Positions 26,454 through 35,252 of a stretch of DNA of 64,000 bases are shown one piece after another. This DNA is from Rhizobium sp. N324 (GTDB lineage: Bacteria; Pseudomonadota; Alphaproteobacteria; Rhizobiales; Rhizobiaceae): positions 2,669,001 through 2,733,000 of the forward strand of contig NZ_CP013630.1 in NCBI RefSeq assembly GCF_001664485.1, in the 5' to 3' direction. Position 1 is the first letter of the stretch, and each line of letters starts with the position of its first letter. The notes below the pieces were generated by a model that saw nothing but the letters and a program-made list of their open reading frames with translations, had not been told where the DNA came from and did not search any database. The translations under genes were made by a program, and so were the position numbers.

Positions 26454-27518
26454 CTACTTCCCCTCGCTCAACGAAAACACCAGCGTCGCCTTCGTCCCGT
26501 CATGTCCGGGATCATAGGCTAGATCCGATTTCAAGCTCGCGGCCATGGCCGTCAGAATACGCGCGCCGAGCCCCGTTCCCCGCGCCGGGCTCTCCGGATC
26601 GAACCCTGCCCCATCATCCTCGACGACAACCCTCAGCGCCTCGTCCGTCTGATCGACAAAGACGCGGATCTCGCCCGGCACGCTGTCCGGATAGGCATAT
26701 TTGAAGGCATTGGTGACGAGTTCGCTGACGATCAGCCCGAGCGTGATCACCTTGTCGGTCGCCAGATTGACCGGTTCAGCGGTCAACACGATGCGGTGCG
26801 GCCGCTTGTCGTCGCGCATCGAGGCTTCGAGTTCGGTCAGCAGACTGTCCAGATATTCGTCGACCTGCACCGAGCCGACCTGCCGGTTGGTATAGAGCCG
26901 GCGGTGCACGCTGGCGATGGCGTTGATGCGCATCTGCGTTTCGTGCAGCGCATCGATCGCCACCTGATCCTTGGTCATCGAGGATTGCATGCGGATCAGC
27001 GCGCCGACCAGACCGAGGCTGTTGGCGATGCGGTGATTGACCTCGGCAAGCAGCATTTCGGCAAGATCGCGCTGCTGGCGGATCACCTCCTGCGCCTGCG
27101 CCGTCTCGCGGCGAAAACGCGCCCGCTCCAGCGCCTGTTCCAGGGCGGCGGCGAGCAGGTCGAAATAATCGGCCGAGATCCCCTTGAGCATGTAATCGTC
27201 GGCGCCGGCCTTGAGCGCCGCGACCGCGATGCTGGTATCGTCCGAGCCGGTCGCGTAAATGACCGGCGGATGATCCGGCTGCGCCATGATGCAGGGCAGA
27301 ATGTCGAGGCCGATCTCGTCAGCCAGGACATGATCGAGCACCACGGCGTCGAAGCCGCCTTCGCCGAGCCTGGCAAGGCCGGCAGCACCGTTCGGCGCCC
27401 ATTCGACCGAAAAGCCCCGCCGGCTCAGATTCTTCTGCATCAAGAGGGCGAGCCCCTCATCGTCATCGATATAGAGGATGTGGATCAGGGCATCCGCATC
27501 GCCGCTAGAATTGCTCAT
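26454..27518 (-). CDS. Receiver-HisKA_2 histidine kinase
   Basis: About 354 residues from the ATG at 27518 with a GGGAGACGGA upstream; the frame extends further but without coding sense. An N-terminal REC domain (YIDDDEG, phospho-Asp in VVLDHVLAD, Lys in MLKG) precedes a HisKA_2-type dimerisation/phosphorylation site (LLAEVNHRIANSLGLVGAL) and an HATPase domain (SELVTNAFKYAYPD as N-box, VEDDGAGFDPE). This family uses light, redox or general stress inputs in alphaproteobacteria; the input here is phosphotransfer to the REC domain. Confidence 0.9.
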   Translation of the reverse strand: MSNSSGDADALIHILYIDDDEGLALLMQKNLSRRGFSVEWAPNGAAGLARLGEGGFDAVVLDHVLADEIGLDILPCIMAQPDHPPVIYATGSDDTSIAVAALKAGADDYMLKGISADYFDLLAAALEQALERARFRRETAQAQEVIRQQRDLAEMLLAEVNHRIANSLGLVGALIRMQSSMTKDQVAIDALHETQMRINAIASVHRRLYTNRQVGSVQVDEYLDSLLTELEASMRDDKRPHRIVLTAEPVNLATDKVITLGLIVSELVTNAFKYAYPDSVPGEIRVFVDQTDEALRVVVEDDGAGFDPESPARGTGLGARILTAMAASLKSDLAYDPGHDGTKATLVFSLSEGK

Positions 27519-27712
27519 TCCGTCTCCCGGCTTTCTCTCACAGCGACGACCGCCGGTAAGCGTCCGAGTCGTCCGCATGGCAATGTCGTATTGCATTGGC
27601 CGCCTGCGGTAAACAGCGGCGCCCTTGTCGCCGGCGGCACAGAGGGAGGATGTCGGGAAGCCGGAAATGAAATGCCGAAACACCGCGCGGCCCGATGGGT
27701 TCCGCCGGCGGG

Positions 27713-29158
27713 TTAACTTTCCCGAAATTTCCGATGACCGGATACTTCGGCCCCCGCCTCAGCCGGCAATTGCAGGAAGCGCAATGACGACATGACGCCG
27801 ATCGCGCCGACCACGACGAAAGCCCAACGGAAATCGGCAAGCGCAGGATTGTCGGCGCCCCTGAGAGCCGAGGCGATATTGAGCACGGCCGCCGCCACCG
27901 CGACACCGAGCAGCATCGACGCCTGCTGCAGCATGCTCGACAGCGTCGAGGCGGAGCTGCGCTGTGCCGGGCCGATATCGGCGAAGGCGAGCGTGTTCAG
28001 CGCGGTGAATTCCATCGACCGCGACAGGCCGGCCAGGAAAAGCAGCGCATAAATGACAAACTGCGGCGTATCCGGCGACAGGAAACCGCAGGCGGCGATC
28101 GAAAGCGCGGCGATCAGCCCATTGAGCACAAGCACCGTGCGGAAGCCGAAGAAGCGCAAGAGGGGCGTCGTCACCGTCTTCATGCCGAGATTGCCGAGGA
28201 AATAGACGAGCAGATAGGTGCCGGCGGCAATCGAGCTCAGCCCGAAACCGAGCTGGAACAACAGCGGCAGCAGGAACGGCGTCGCATTGATCGCCACCCG
28301 GCAGGCCGTGCCCGCCGACAGCGTCGACATCGAGAAGGTCTGGACGCGGAAGGCCGACAGGTCGAGCAGCGGATTGTCGACGGTGAGGAAATGCCGGGTC
28401 GCCATCACAGACAGCACGATACCGGCTGCAAGCATGAGCAGGACCGGCAAAAGCCCGCCGTCCCATTTGACCGAAAGCTCCAGGGCGGCGAGCAGAAAGG
28501 TCAGACCTGCAGCGCTCAGAACGAAGCCGACGAGATCGAGCCGGCCGGGATCGGTTTCGCGCTGCTCCGGCACGAAGCGCAGCACCAACCCCATACCGAG
28601 AATGCCGATCGGAATATTGATGAGAAAGTTCCAGTGCCAGCTGGCATAGGTGGTGATGACGCCGCCGAGCACCGGGCCGACCACAGGTGCGGTCAGCGCC
28701 GGCCAGGTGATCAGCGCGATCGCCTGGACGAGTTCGGATTTACGGGCGTTCTTCAGCACGATGATGCGCCCGACCGGCGTCATCAGCGCGCTGCCAGCAC
28801 CCTGGACGGCGCGCCAAAGCACGAATTCCGTGAGGCTGCCGGAGAGCCCGCAAAACAGCGAGGCCGCGGTGAAGACGGCGATCGACATCAGGAAGATACG
28901 GCGCGCGCCGAACCTGTCGCCGAGCCAGCCCGACAGCGGAATGAAGGCGGCCATCGTCAGCATGTAGACGGTGATGCCAATGCTCATCGACACCGGCTGG
29001 ACGTCAAAGCTTGCCGCCATCTGCGGCAGCGAGGTGGCGACGATCGTGCCGTCGAGGATCTGCATGAAGAAGGAAACGGCAACGACCAGCGCCACGATCT
29101 TCGCCTGGCGGCCGCTTGCCGCCTCTTGCTCATTCTCGCTCGTCTCTGCCGTTGCCAT
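27713..29158 (-). CDS. MFS transporter, DHA2 (14-helix drug:H+ antiporter) family
   Basis: About 481 residues from MATAETSEN at 29158. It has 13-14 hydrophobic segments with the MFS motif GWLGDRFGARRIF between helices 2 and 3 and LDGTIVATSLPQMAASF in helix 1, typical of EmrB/QacA-type DHA2 exporters. It should export drugs or other toxic compounds using the proton gradient. There is no adjacent membrane-fusion protein. Confidence 0.9.
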   Translation of the reverse strand: MATAETSENEQEAASGRQAKIVALVVAVSFFMQILDGTIVATSLPQMAASFDVQPVSMSIGITVYMLTMAAFIPLSGWLGDRFGARRIFLMSIAVFTAASLFCGLSGSLTEFVLWRAVQGAGSALMTPVGRIIVLKNARKSELVQAIALITWPALTAPVVGPVLGGVITTYASWHWNFLINIPIGILGMGLVLRFVPEQRETDPGRLDLVGFVLSAAGLTFLLAALELSVKWDGGLLPVLLMLAAGIVLSVMATRHFLTVDNPLLDLSAFRVQTFSMSTLSAGTACRVAINATPFLLPLLFQLGFGLSSIAAGTYLLVYFLGNLGMKTVTTPLLRFFGFRTVLVLNGLIAALSIAACGFLSPDTPQFVIYALLFLAGLSRSMEFTALNTLAFADIGPAQRSSASTLSSMLQQASMLLGVAVAAAVLNIASALRGADNPALADFRWAFVVVGAIGVMSSLRFLQLPAEAGAEVSGHRKFRES

Positions 29159-29337
29159 CGATCTGCCAATGAAAATTCTGGATACCGCGGCAGGAAACAG
29201 GAAGGAAGCCGATCGGAGATCTGCCGCGCGGGGATACGCGGAAGAGCCGCGCACTGGGTGCATACCCTCGTTGCTTCAGGCTGGAAAGGCTAAATCTCGC
29301 ACTGCGCGGGATATTCCCGGCGCGGCGGGCCGCGTAA

Positions 29338-29420
29338 GAAAAAGGCCCCGCCGGAGCGAGGCCAAGTTTGAACCGCTCCCGGGAAAACAGGAGCGGCGTG
29401 ACGTCCATAGCCTGAGGTAC
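29338..29420 (-). ncRNA. Candidate small RNA with intrinsic terminator
   Basis: No gene lies on this strand, yet there is a classical terminator: GGCCTCGC/GCGGGGCC stem (29363-29344) followed by TTTTTC, and a second strong hairpin just upstream (CCGCTCC/GGAGCGG, 29396-29373). Two stems, one with T-tail, in an intergenic region suggest a trans-encoded small RNA transcribed leftward. The 5' end is only a guess. Confidence 0.4.
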
Positions 29421-29605
29421 GTTGCGCAGCGAGGCCAGATTTCGCTGTATCGGTACGCCTGCGAAGGAAATTTAACGATTCGGCAAAGTATCCCTTGCCT
29501 CAGTCGTCACTGCGGTAACCGGTTTTTCGCAAAGGCGGTGGACAGCGCCGCTTGCCGGCGGCAAAAAGGCAGGGCGACGCAAACCAACGAACGAGGTCTC
29601 AGTCG

Positions 29606-31234
29606 ATGAAACATTTCTTCAATCGCCGGGAAACGATCGTCACCGAAGCCCTGGACGGCCTGCTTCAGACGAGCGCTAAGGGCCGTCTTGCCCGCCTCGA
29701 CAGCTTTCCCGACATCAAGGTGATCCTGCGCGCCGACTGGGACAAGTCGAAGGTGGCGATCATCTCGGGCGGCGGCGCCGGCCACGAGCCCTCGCATGCC
29801 GGCTTCGTCGGCAGGGGCATGCTGACTGCCGCCGTCTCGGGCGAGATCTTCGCCTCGCCGAGCGTGGATGCGGTGCTGACGGCGATCCGGGCGGTGACCG
29901 GGCCGAGCGGCGCCCTGCTGATCGTCAAGAATTACACCGGCGACCGCCTGAATTTCGGCCTTGCCGCCGAAAAGGCCCGCGCCGAAGGCTTCGACGTCGA
30001 GATGGTCATCGTCGCCGACGATATCGCCCTGCCCGGCATCAACCAGCCGCGCGGCGTCGCCGGCACGCTGTTCGTCCATAAGATCGCGGGCTACCACGCC
30101 GAACGAGGTGAAGACCTGAAGACGGTCGCAGCTCGGGCCAGAGGTGCCGCCGGCGATATCGTCTCGCTCGGCATGTCGCTTTCCACCTGCAGCGTGCCCG
30201 GCCAGACCCATGAGGATCGTCTCGGCGCCGACGAGGGCGAACTCGGCCTTGGCATCCATGGCGAGCCGGGCGTCGAGCGCATCACGCTGCAGCCGGTCGC
30301 CGATATCGTCGCCACCATGTCAGCCCGCCTCTCCGCAACGCTTGGCGATGTCGGCGATCATGCGCTGCTGATCAACAATCTCGGCGCCGTGCCGCCGCTC
30401 GAAATGGCGGTCATCGCTCACGCCGTGCTCTCCTCGCCGCTTGGCCGCCGCACCCGCCTGATCATCGGCCCGGCACCTGTCATGACCGCGCTCAACATGA
30501 ACGGTTTCTCGCTGTCGCTGATCCCACTCGATGCCGAGCGTAAGGCGGCGCTGACGGCCGATGTCGAACCGCATGCCTGGATGCCCGCCGTCGAGCGCCA
30601 TGAGATCGAGATCATTGCCGCGCCGAGGACGGCCAACAGCAAAGCGGAAGCCGGCGAGAATTCCCATAATCGCCGCCTGATCACCGCACTCTGCGAGCAT
30701 CTGATTTCGCTGGAAGACGAGCTCAACCGCCTGGACGCCCGCGTCGGCGACGGCGATACCGGCTCGACGGTGGCAACGGGCGCCCGCAGCCTGCTCACTC
30801 GCCTCGACACGCTGCCGCTCGACCGGCCGCCGGAAACCCTTGCCGCGATCGGCGATATCCTCGGCACCAGCATGGGCGGATCGAGCGGCGTGCTGCTGTC
30901 GATTTTCTTCACCGCGGCGGCCAAGGCGATGGCTGACAAATCGGATATATCGGCAGCTCTTCTCGCCGGCCTCGAGCGGATGACCTTCTACGGCGGAGCC
31001 GAAGTCGGTGACCGGACGATGGTCGACGCGCTCTCGCCGGCGCTGCATGCGCTCGCCTCCGGCGATGTCGAAGAAGCCGCAAAAGCGGCGGCATCAGGCG
31101 CGGAATCGACGAAGGCGATGACCAGGGCAAGAGCCGGACGTTCCTCCTATGTCGGCGAAAGGGATCTTGCCGATGTCGCCGATCCCGGCGCTGCCGCAGT
31201 CGCCGCGGCCTTCGCCGTGGTGGCGAGCCTTTAA
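29606..31234 (+). CDS. Fused dihydroxyacetone kinase (DhaK-DhaL, ATP-dependent)
   Basis: About 542 residues from the ATG at 29606 with GAGG upstream. The N-terminal DhaK domain (to about 330) has ISGGGAGHEPSHAGFVGRGML and GIHGEPGVER, whose His should bind the substrate covalently. The C-terminal DhaL domain has DARVGDGDTGSTVATGA (Mg/nucleotide), GGSSGVLLSIFF and GDRTMVDALSPAL. It phosphorylates dihydroxyacetone or a related triose or tetrose using ATP. It stands alone, so the physiological substrate is uncertain. Confidence 0.93.
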   Translation: MKHFFNRRETIVTEALDGLLQTSAKGRLARLDSFPDIKVILRADWDKSKVAIISGGGAGHEPSHAGFVGRGMLTAAVSGEIFASPSVDAVLTAIRAVTGPSGALLIVKNYTGDRLNFGLAAEKARAEGFDVEMVIVADDIALPGINQPRGVAGTLFVHKIAGYHAERGEDLKTVAARARGAAGDIVSLGMSLSTCSVPGQTHEDRLGADEGELGLGIHGEPGVERITLQPVADIVATMSARLSATLGDVGDHALLINNLGAVPPLEMAVIAHAVLSSPLGRRTRLIIGPAPVMTALNMNGFSLSLIPLDAERKAALTADVEPHAWMPAVERHEIEIIAAPRTANSKAEAGENSHNRRLITALCEHLISLEDELNRLDARVGDGDTGSTVATGARSLLTRLDTLPLDRPPETLAAIGDILGTSMGGSSGVLLSIFFTAAAKAMADKSDISAALLAGLERMTFYGGAEVGDRTMVDALSPALHALASGDVEEAAKAAASGAESTKAMTRARAGRSSYVGERDLADVADPGAAAVAAAFAVVASL

Positions 31235-31307
31235 ACGTCAAGCGCAGCCATCTTCCGCCAGGCGCCGGTGCGATGAGCGCGGCCGTACCGGCGCAGATAT
31301 TCGCGGT

Positions 31308-32267
31308 TCATGGCACTGTGAAAAACTGTCCGATCTTGTCGCGGAGAACCGCCTCTTGCTCGGCACGTCCAGGGGCGTCGAAATGCCCGGCGTCCAGGAT
31401 GAAGATTTCATTGAACTTCGGCATCGAATTGGCGACGGCGAACTGGCAGGGCGGGGCGACGGCAGGATCGAAAAGCGCCACTGCCGTCAGCATCGGCACC
31501 TTGATCCGCCGCGCGGCGGTCGCGGCATCGTAGAAGCTGAGCGTCTCCAGCACATTTCCATGTTCCGCCTGATATTCCTGCACCGATTGCGCGCTGCCGA
31601 CGCTCGGCAGCGTGAGGCGCAGCGGCTGATGCCCGAAGCTCGGAAGTGCCAGATGGCCGCGATCGATGCGGTCATCATAGGCGATCGCCATCGCCCCGAC
31701 GCCGCCGCCGAAGCTGATGCCGCTATAGCCGACATGCCCTGAAAGCCAGGGATACAGCGCGACGAGCGTCGAGACGGCAAGCCAGATATCCTCGACGCAG
31801 CCGCCGATGATATAGGAATCCTTCTTGTCGATATCGTGCAGCACATGCCAGGACGGGTTCTGCGAAATCGGCGGATGGGCACTCAGCGACAATCCGCGGC
31901 AGCAGGGAAAGATGAGCGCCGCGTCCTTCACCGGCAGATCGAAATCCGGTCTGTCCCGTCCGCCGTAACCGTGGCTCACGACAAGGCCGCGCCGCACCTC
32001 CCCCTGACGCGGCAGCATCAGCCAGCCGCCGATCCGGAACGCGTCCGTGGAGCGATAGACGAGGTCGAGCACATGCCAATCGGGATGGGTAAGTTCGCTC
32101 CGGAACAGCACCGGCTGCGGATCGACCGTCAGCGCCTTGCGATACCGCGCCTGCCAGAACGCGTCGAAACCATCAGGCTCCTCCGGCGGCTCGATCGCCA
32201 GCAGGTCTTCGAGCTGCATGCCGTAGGTGGGATCGAAGGCGAAGGGATGTGTCGTCGGAATACTCAT
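31308..32267 (-). CDS. Acetyl xylan esterase/cephalosporin-C deacetylase-type hydrolase
   Basis: About 319 residues from MSIPTTHPFAFDPTYG at 32267. An alpha/beta hydrolase of the AXE1 family: nucleophile Ser in YSGISFGGGVG, an Asp in ALFDPAVAPPCQFA, and the late His in DAGHFD, with the family's VSHGYGGR and SWHVLHDIDKKDSYI. These enzymes remove acetyl groups from sugars. It converges with the DhaKL gene. Confidence 0.88.
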   Translation of the reverse strand: MSIPTTHPFAFDPTYGMQLEDLLAIEPPEEPDGFDAFWQARYRKALTVDPQPVLFRSELTHPDWHVLDLVYRSTDAFRIGGWLMLPRQGEVRRGLVVSHGYGGRDRPDFDLPVKDAALIFPCCRGLSLSAHPPISQNPSWHVLHDIDKKDSYIIGGCVEDIWLAVSTLVALYPWLSGHVGYSGISFGGGVGAMAIAYDDRIDRGHLALPSFGHQPLRLTLPSVGSAQSVQEYQAEHGNVLETLSFYDAATAARRIKVPMLTAVALFDPAVAPPCQFAVANSMPKFNEIFILDAGHFDAPGRAEQEAVLRDKIGQFFTVP

Positions 32268-32425
32268 CGGGCTTTGTCCCGTGAAACGGCCAGCTGCGCA
32301 AGACATGCTATCTTGACGGTCGAACCGACGGCGAAATGGCCTCGCGCCGCATGCGCGCCTACATACTGAACGCCGCCGCCTCGCTCAGCCGTTTCCTCGA
32401 AGTCGGCGAGCTGGTGTGTTTTCCC

Positions 32426-32821
32426 CTAGGGAAGCGGGCAGTGGTATTTATAGTGAACCAAAGTCATCATCAGCTCGTCGCCGGTCGCTTCGCGTATGCC
32501 GGGATTCTCTTCCAGGAACGTGCAGAGCGTATTGCCGATCGCTTCCGCCGTGATTCCCTCGGGGATACAGACGTTGACGCCAACGGCAATTGCAAAATGC
32601 GCCGAGTTCACCATCCTGCTGGGTCGGGGAGCGGCTTCGGTAAAAATGCGACGGGCGAGATACTCGTCACTATTCCATTTGTCCAACCAACCGGCAACAT
32701 ATCCGACGACAAACTGCCGGGATCCGCTGCAATCAGAATAGAGTATGTTGCCGCTGGATAGTCCGGCGGGAATCTTTGCTGAAACCGTTGCCAACAGCGT
32801 GGCGATAAGAATCCCCGACAT
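32426..32821 (-). CDS. Rap1a/Tai-type immunity-like exported protein
   Basis: About 131 residues from the ATG at 32821, preceded by GGGAG. A signal peptide (MSGILIATLLATVSAKIPAG) leads to a small Cys-containing domain with the Rap1a pattern: a late VNVCIPEGITAEAI, FLEENPGIR, and a final Cys (YKYHCPLP). Rap1a-type proteins protect against type VI amidase effectors, but many stand-alone homologues have unknown roles. No effector or type VI gene lies nearby. Confidence 0.6.
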   Translation of the reverse strand: MSGILIATLLATVSAKIPAGLSSGNILYSDCSGSRQFVVGYVAGWLDKWNSDEYLARRIFTEAAPRPSRMVNSAHFAIAVGVNVCIPEGITAEAIGNTLCTFLEENPGIREATGDELMMTLVHYKYHCPLP

Positions 32822-33386
32822 CACAGCTCCCAAGCTCTCGATGGCGCGGAGCTTCGATCGGGAAAGTGTCGGAAATGAGCTTCAAAAGTGTTATCTTTTT
32901 TGCCGCATTCAAAAGTTGAAATTAGCTGCAACTTGTGTGCTTGCGAAGTCGACAAAACACCGCTGAGGGGGAGATGGCCCGGCCCTCTCCTTCGGTGCCT
33001 GTCACAGGAATCCAGCCACCGCGTGTCCACGCGCTGATTGAACTTACGACACTCCCGCTCGAAGGAGATTTCGAGTTCGAGAATGGTCGGCGCCCGGAGG
33101 CTCCTGGTGGGAAAATTGATGAACGGCCCGGTCTGCTTTCGCCTGACCGGCCGACAGTGCCCGGGCGTACCGGCTCCTGAAAGTAAACCTTCGGCAATGA
33201 TCAGGTTTCCCAGCTTTCTTGCCGTTGCGCATACAGCCGCTCTCAGCTACATCATCCCCGTCAATGGCCGGGTCACCCGGCCACGTAAGCGTTAACGTCA
33301 CTCAACGCGTATGATCGAACGGCTTTGCGGCTTCGATCTGCGCGACTGTGTCCTGCGGATCGAGCTCCAAAAGCTCCTGAGGACAC
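32822..33386. other. Non-coding stretch with a repeat fragment
   Basis: About 565 bp between the Rap1a-type gene and the siderophore-interacting gene. It contains a degenerate copy of the left arm of the 3466-3593 repeat (about 32998-33040). Short open frames here lack family resemblance. Confidence 0.5.
32998..33040 (+). repeat. Half-copy of the 3466-3593 palindromic repeat
   Basis: The segment cctgtcacaggaatccagcc and the following 20 bp parallel bases 3475-3510, but no matching right arm is present. Confidence 0.6.
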
Positions 33387-34145
33387 ATGGAAGAGCAGAC
33401 TTCACCGGCCCCCGGCATCGAGCGGGTGCGCCACGAGACGCGCCGGCGCGCACTGACGGTTGAAAGCGTCGTCGATATCACCCCCGGCATGCGCCGCATC
33501 ACCCTGACCGGCGACGATCTTGCCGATTTCACCAGCCTTGCCCCCGACGACCACATCAAGATCTTCGTCCCCGCCGCCGATGGCGGAGAGGAACGCCGTG
33601 ACTACACGCCGCGCCGTTATGACAATGCCGAGCGGAGATTGACCATCGACTTCGCCCTGCATGAGGCAGGCCCGGTGACGCAATGGGCGATCGGCGCAGG
33701 CCTCGGCGACAGACTTGAGATCGGCGGGCCAAGAGGCTCCGCCATGGTCTCGAAGGCAGTGACCAGGTGGCTGCTGATCGGCGACGAAACGGCGCTGCCG
33801 GCGATCGGCCGCCGGATCGAGGAGAGTGCGGCCGGAACGCTCATCACAGCGATCGCCGCCGTCAGCGGCCCGCAGGACGAGCAGACCTTCGACACCCGCG
33901 CCGAGCTTAACATCCATTGGGCGCACCGGCCTCTCTCTGAGGCAACCGATGCCGCGGCACTCCTGAAACTGCTGCGTGCGGTCGATATCCAGCCGGAAAC
34001 ATTCATCTGGGTCGCGGCGGAAGCCGCGGTGACGCGCGATATCCGTGCCTATCTGTTGACGGAACGGGGCTACCCGCTGAGCTGGATCAAGGCATCCGGC
34101 TACTGGGTGTTCGGCAAGGCCGATACGACGGAGAAGTTCGGCTAA
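33387..34145 (+). CDS. Siderophore-interacting protein (ViuB-like ferric reductase)
   Basis: A 252-residue protein with an FAD-binding half (MRRITLTGDDL, RRDYTPRRYDNAERRLTIDFALHEAGPVTQWA, GGPRGSAMV) and a C-terminal NAD(P)H-binding half (WLLIGDETALPAIGRRIEE, AAVTRDIRAYLLTERG). These flavoproteins reduce ferric siderophores in the cytoplasm to release iron. No uptake genes accompany it. Start has AGGAC upstream. Confidence 0.93.
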   Translation: MEEQTSPAPGIERVRHETRRRALTVESVVDITPGMRRITLTGDDLADFTSLAPDDHIKIFVPAADGGEERRDYTPRRYDNAERRLTIDFALHEAGPVTQWAIGAGLGDRLEIGGPRGSAMVSKAVTRWLLIGDETALPAIGRRIEESAAGTLITAIAAVSGPQDEQTFDTRAELNIHWAHRPLSEATDAAALLKLLRAVDIQPETFIWVAAEAAVTRDIRAYLLTERGYPLSWIKASGYWVFGKADTTEKFG

Positions 34146-34223
34146 CCCACGCCGATGCTGGCCGCCGCTCCTCAAGCTGGGGCGACGGCCGGACACGCTG
34201 CTCGAAAACGCCTGGAGACATTG

Positions 34224-34242
34224 CGATTTAATCGGATGCGAT
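34224..34242 (+). promoter_or_regulatory. Putative OhrR operator upstream of ohrR
   Basis: The 19-base motif CGATTTAATCGGATGCGAT, followed by a TATAT that may be the -10 element, ends 24 bp before the ohrR ATG. Near-identical copies occur upstream of ohr and upstream of the methyltransferase gene at 37059. Autoregulation by OhrR is the simplest reading. Confidence 0.6.
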
Positions 34243-34266
34243 GTATATATCCTGATCATCAGAGCT

Positions 34267-34779
34267 ATGACAGGATTCCCCATGCCCACCGCCAAAACCG
34301 CGAAACAGCCGGAGATGCCTGCGCTCGACGCCCCAGGCGCGGACGGCAGGAAGCTTTCGAATTTCCTATGCTTTGCCGTCTATTCGGCCAACCTCGCCTT
34401 CGGCCGCGCCTACAAGCCGATCCTGGACGCGCTCGGCCTGACCTACACCCAGTATATCGCCATGGTGGCCCTCTCGGAGCAGGACGACCAGACGGTCAGC
34501 ATGCTGGGGGAAAAACTGTTTCTCGAATCCAACACGCTGACGCCCATTCTCAAGAAGCTGGAGGCGGTCGGTTTTATCACCCGCCATCGTGATCCCGCCG
34601 ACGAACGCCAGGTGCGTGTCAGCCTGACGCCGGCGGGACGCGCAATTCTCGAAACCAATCCCGGCTCCTCCCTGACCGACGCTACCGGCCTCGGCGACGA
34701 TTTCCCCATCGTACAGAAATCGGTGACGCGGCTGCGCGACAACCTGTTGCGGGCGCAGGCCGAACCGGAAAAATCGTGA
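34267..34779 (+). CDS. ohrR: OhrR, MarR-family organic hydroperoxide sensor
   Basis: A 170-residue MarR-type regulator with the OhrR N-terminal signature LSNFLCFAVYSANLAFGRAYKPILDALGLTYTQY in two parts, placing the peroxide-sensing Cys at residue 35. There is no second Cys, so it is a one-Cys type. The winged helix follows (LGEKLFLESNTLTPILKKLE, then DERQVRVSLTPAGR). It represses ohr until organic peroxide oxidises Cys35. The partner ohr gene lies 1.6 kb downstream on the other strand. Confidence 0.93.
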   Translation: MTGFPMPTAKTAKQPEMPALDAPGADGRKLSNFLCFAVYSANLAFGRAYKPILDALGLTYTQYIAMVALSEQDDQTVSMLGEKLFLESNTLTPILKKLEAVGFITRHRDPADERQVRVSLTPAGRAILETNPGSSLTDATGLGDDFPIVQKSVTRLRDNLLRAQAEPEKS

Positions 34780-34788
34780 TCGCGGCCC

Positions 34789-35226
34789 ATGTCGGCACTC
34801 GGTGACATGCCCGAGATCGCAATCGGCGCCTTGATTGGGAAGGGGGCCGTTCTTCTCGCAAGGCGAAGCTCGGAGCGCAGGACCCACCCGGATCGATGGA
34901 GCCTGCCGGGCGGTCATGTCGAAGACGGCGAAGATGCCGAGACGGCAATGCGCCGGGAATTGCTGGAAGAAATCGGCGTGACGCCGCAGCGCTGGCTATT
35001 TACCGGAAAATTCATTTCGGAAAGCCCGCCCGGGTCATTCGCCACCTTCCATGTCTATCACGTCGACCGATGGCACGGCTCTCCGCGACTTATCGGTGAC
35101 GAACACACCGGGCTCAGATGGTTTACTGCCGCCGAGATCGAATGCGAAACCGAGCTGGCGCCGCCGCAACTTGTTGAAATGCTCCTAAACCTGCTCAGGC
35201 CGAAAACGAGCCAACAGGCATGGTGA
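34789..35226 (+). CDS. Nudix hydrolase
   Basis: A 145-residue protein with a complete Nudix box (GGHVEDGEDAETAMRRELLE followed by EIGV) matching GX5EX7REUXEEXGU. It hydrolyses a nucleoside diphosphate linked to another moiety, with Mg. It starts 10 bp after ohrR and is likely co-transcribed, which would fit a clean-up role for oxidised nucleotides, although substrate is not determinable. Confidence 0.9.
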   Translation: MSALGDMPEIAIGALIGKGAVLLARRSSERRTHPDRWSLPGGHVEDGEDAETAMRRELLEEIGVTPQRWLFTGKFISESPPGSFATFHVYHVDRWHGSPRLIGDEHTGLRWFTAAEIECETELAPPQLVEMLLNLLRPKTSQQAW

Positions 35227-35252
35227 TCGAGCAGACGTGGCGCCGCCTTAGC

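Noticed and set aside
33302..33388. 28-residue minus-strand frame (MCPQELLELDPQDTVAQ...)
   Set aside because: No ribosome-binding site or recognisable family; likely chance.
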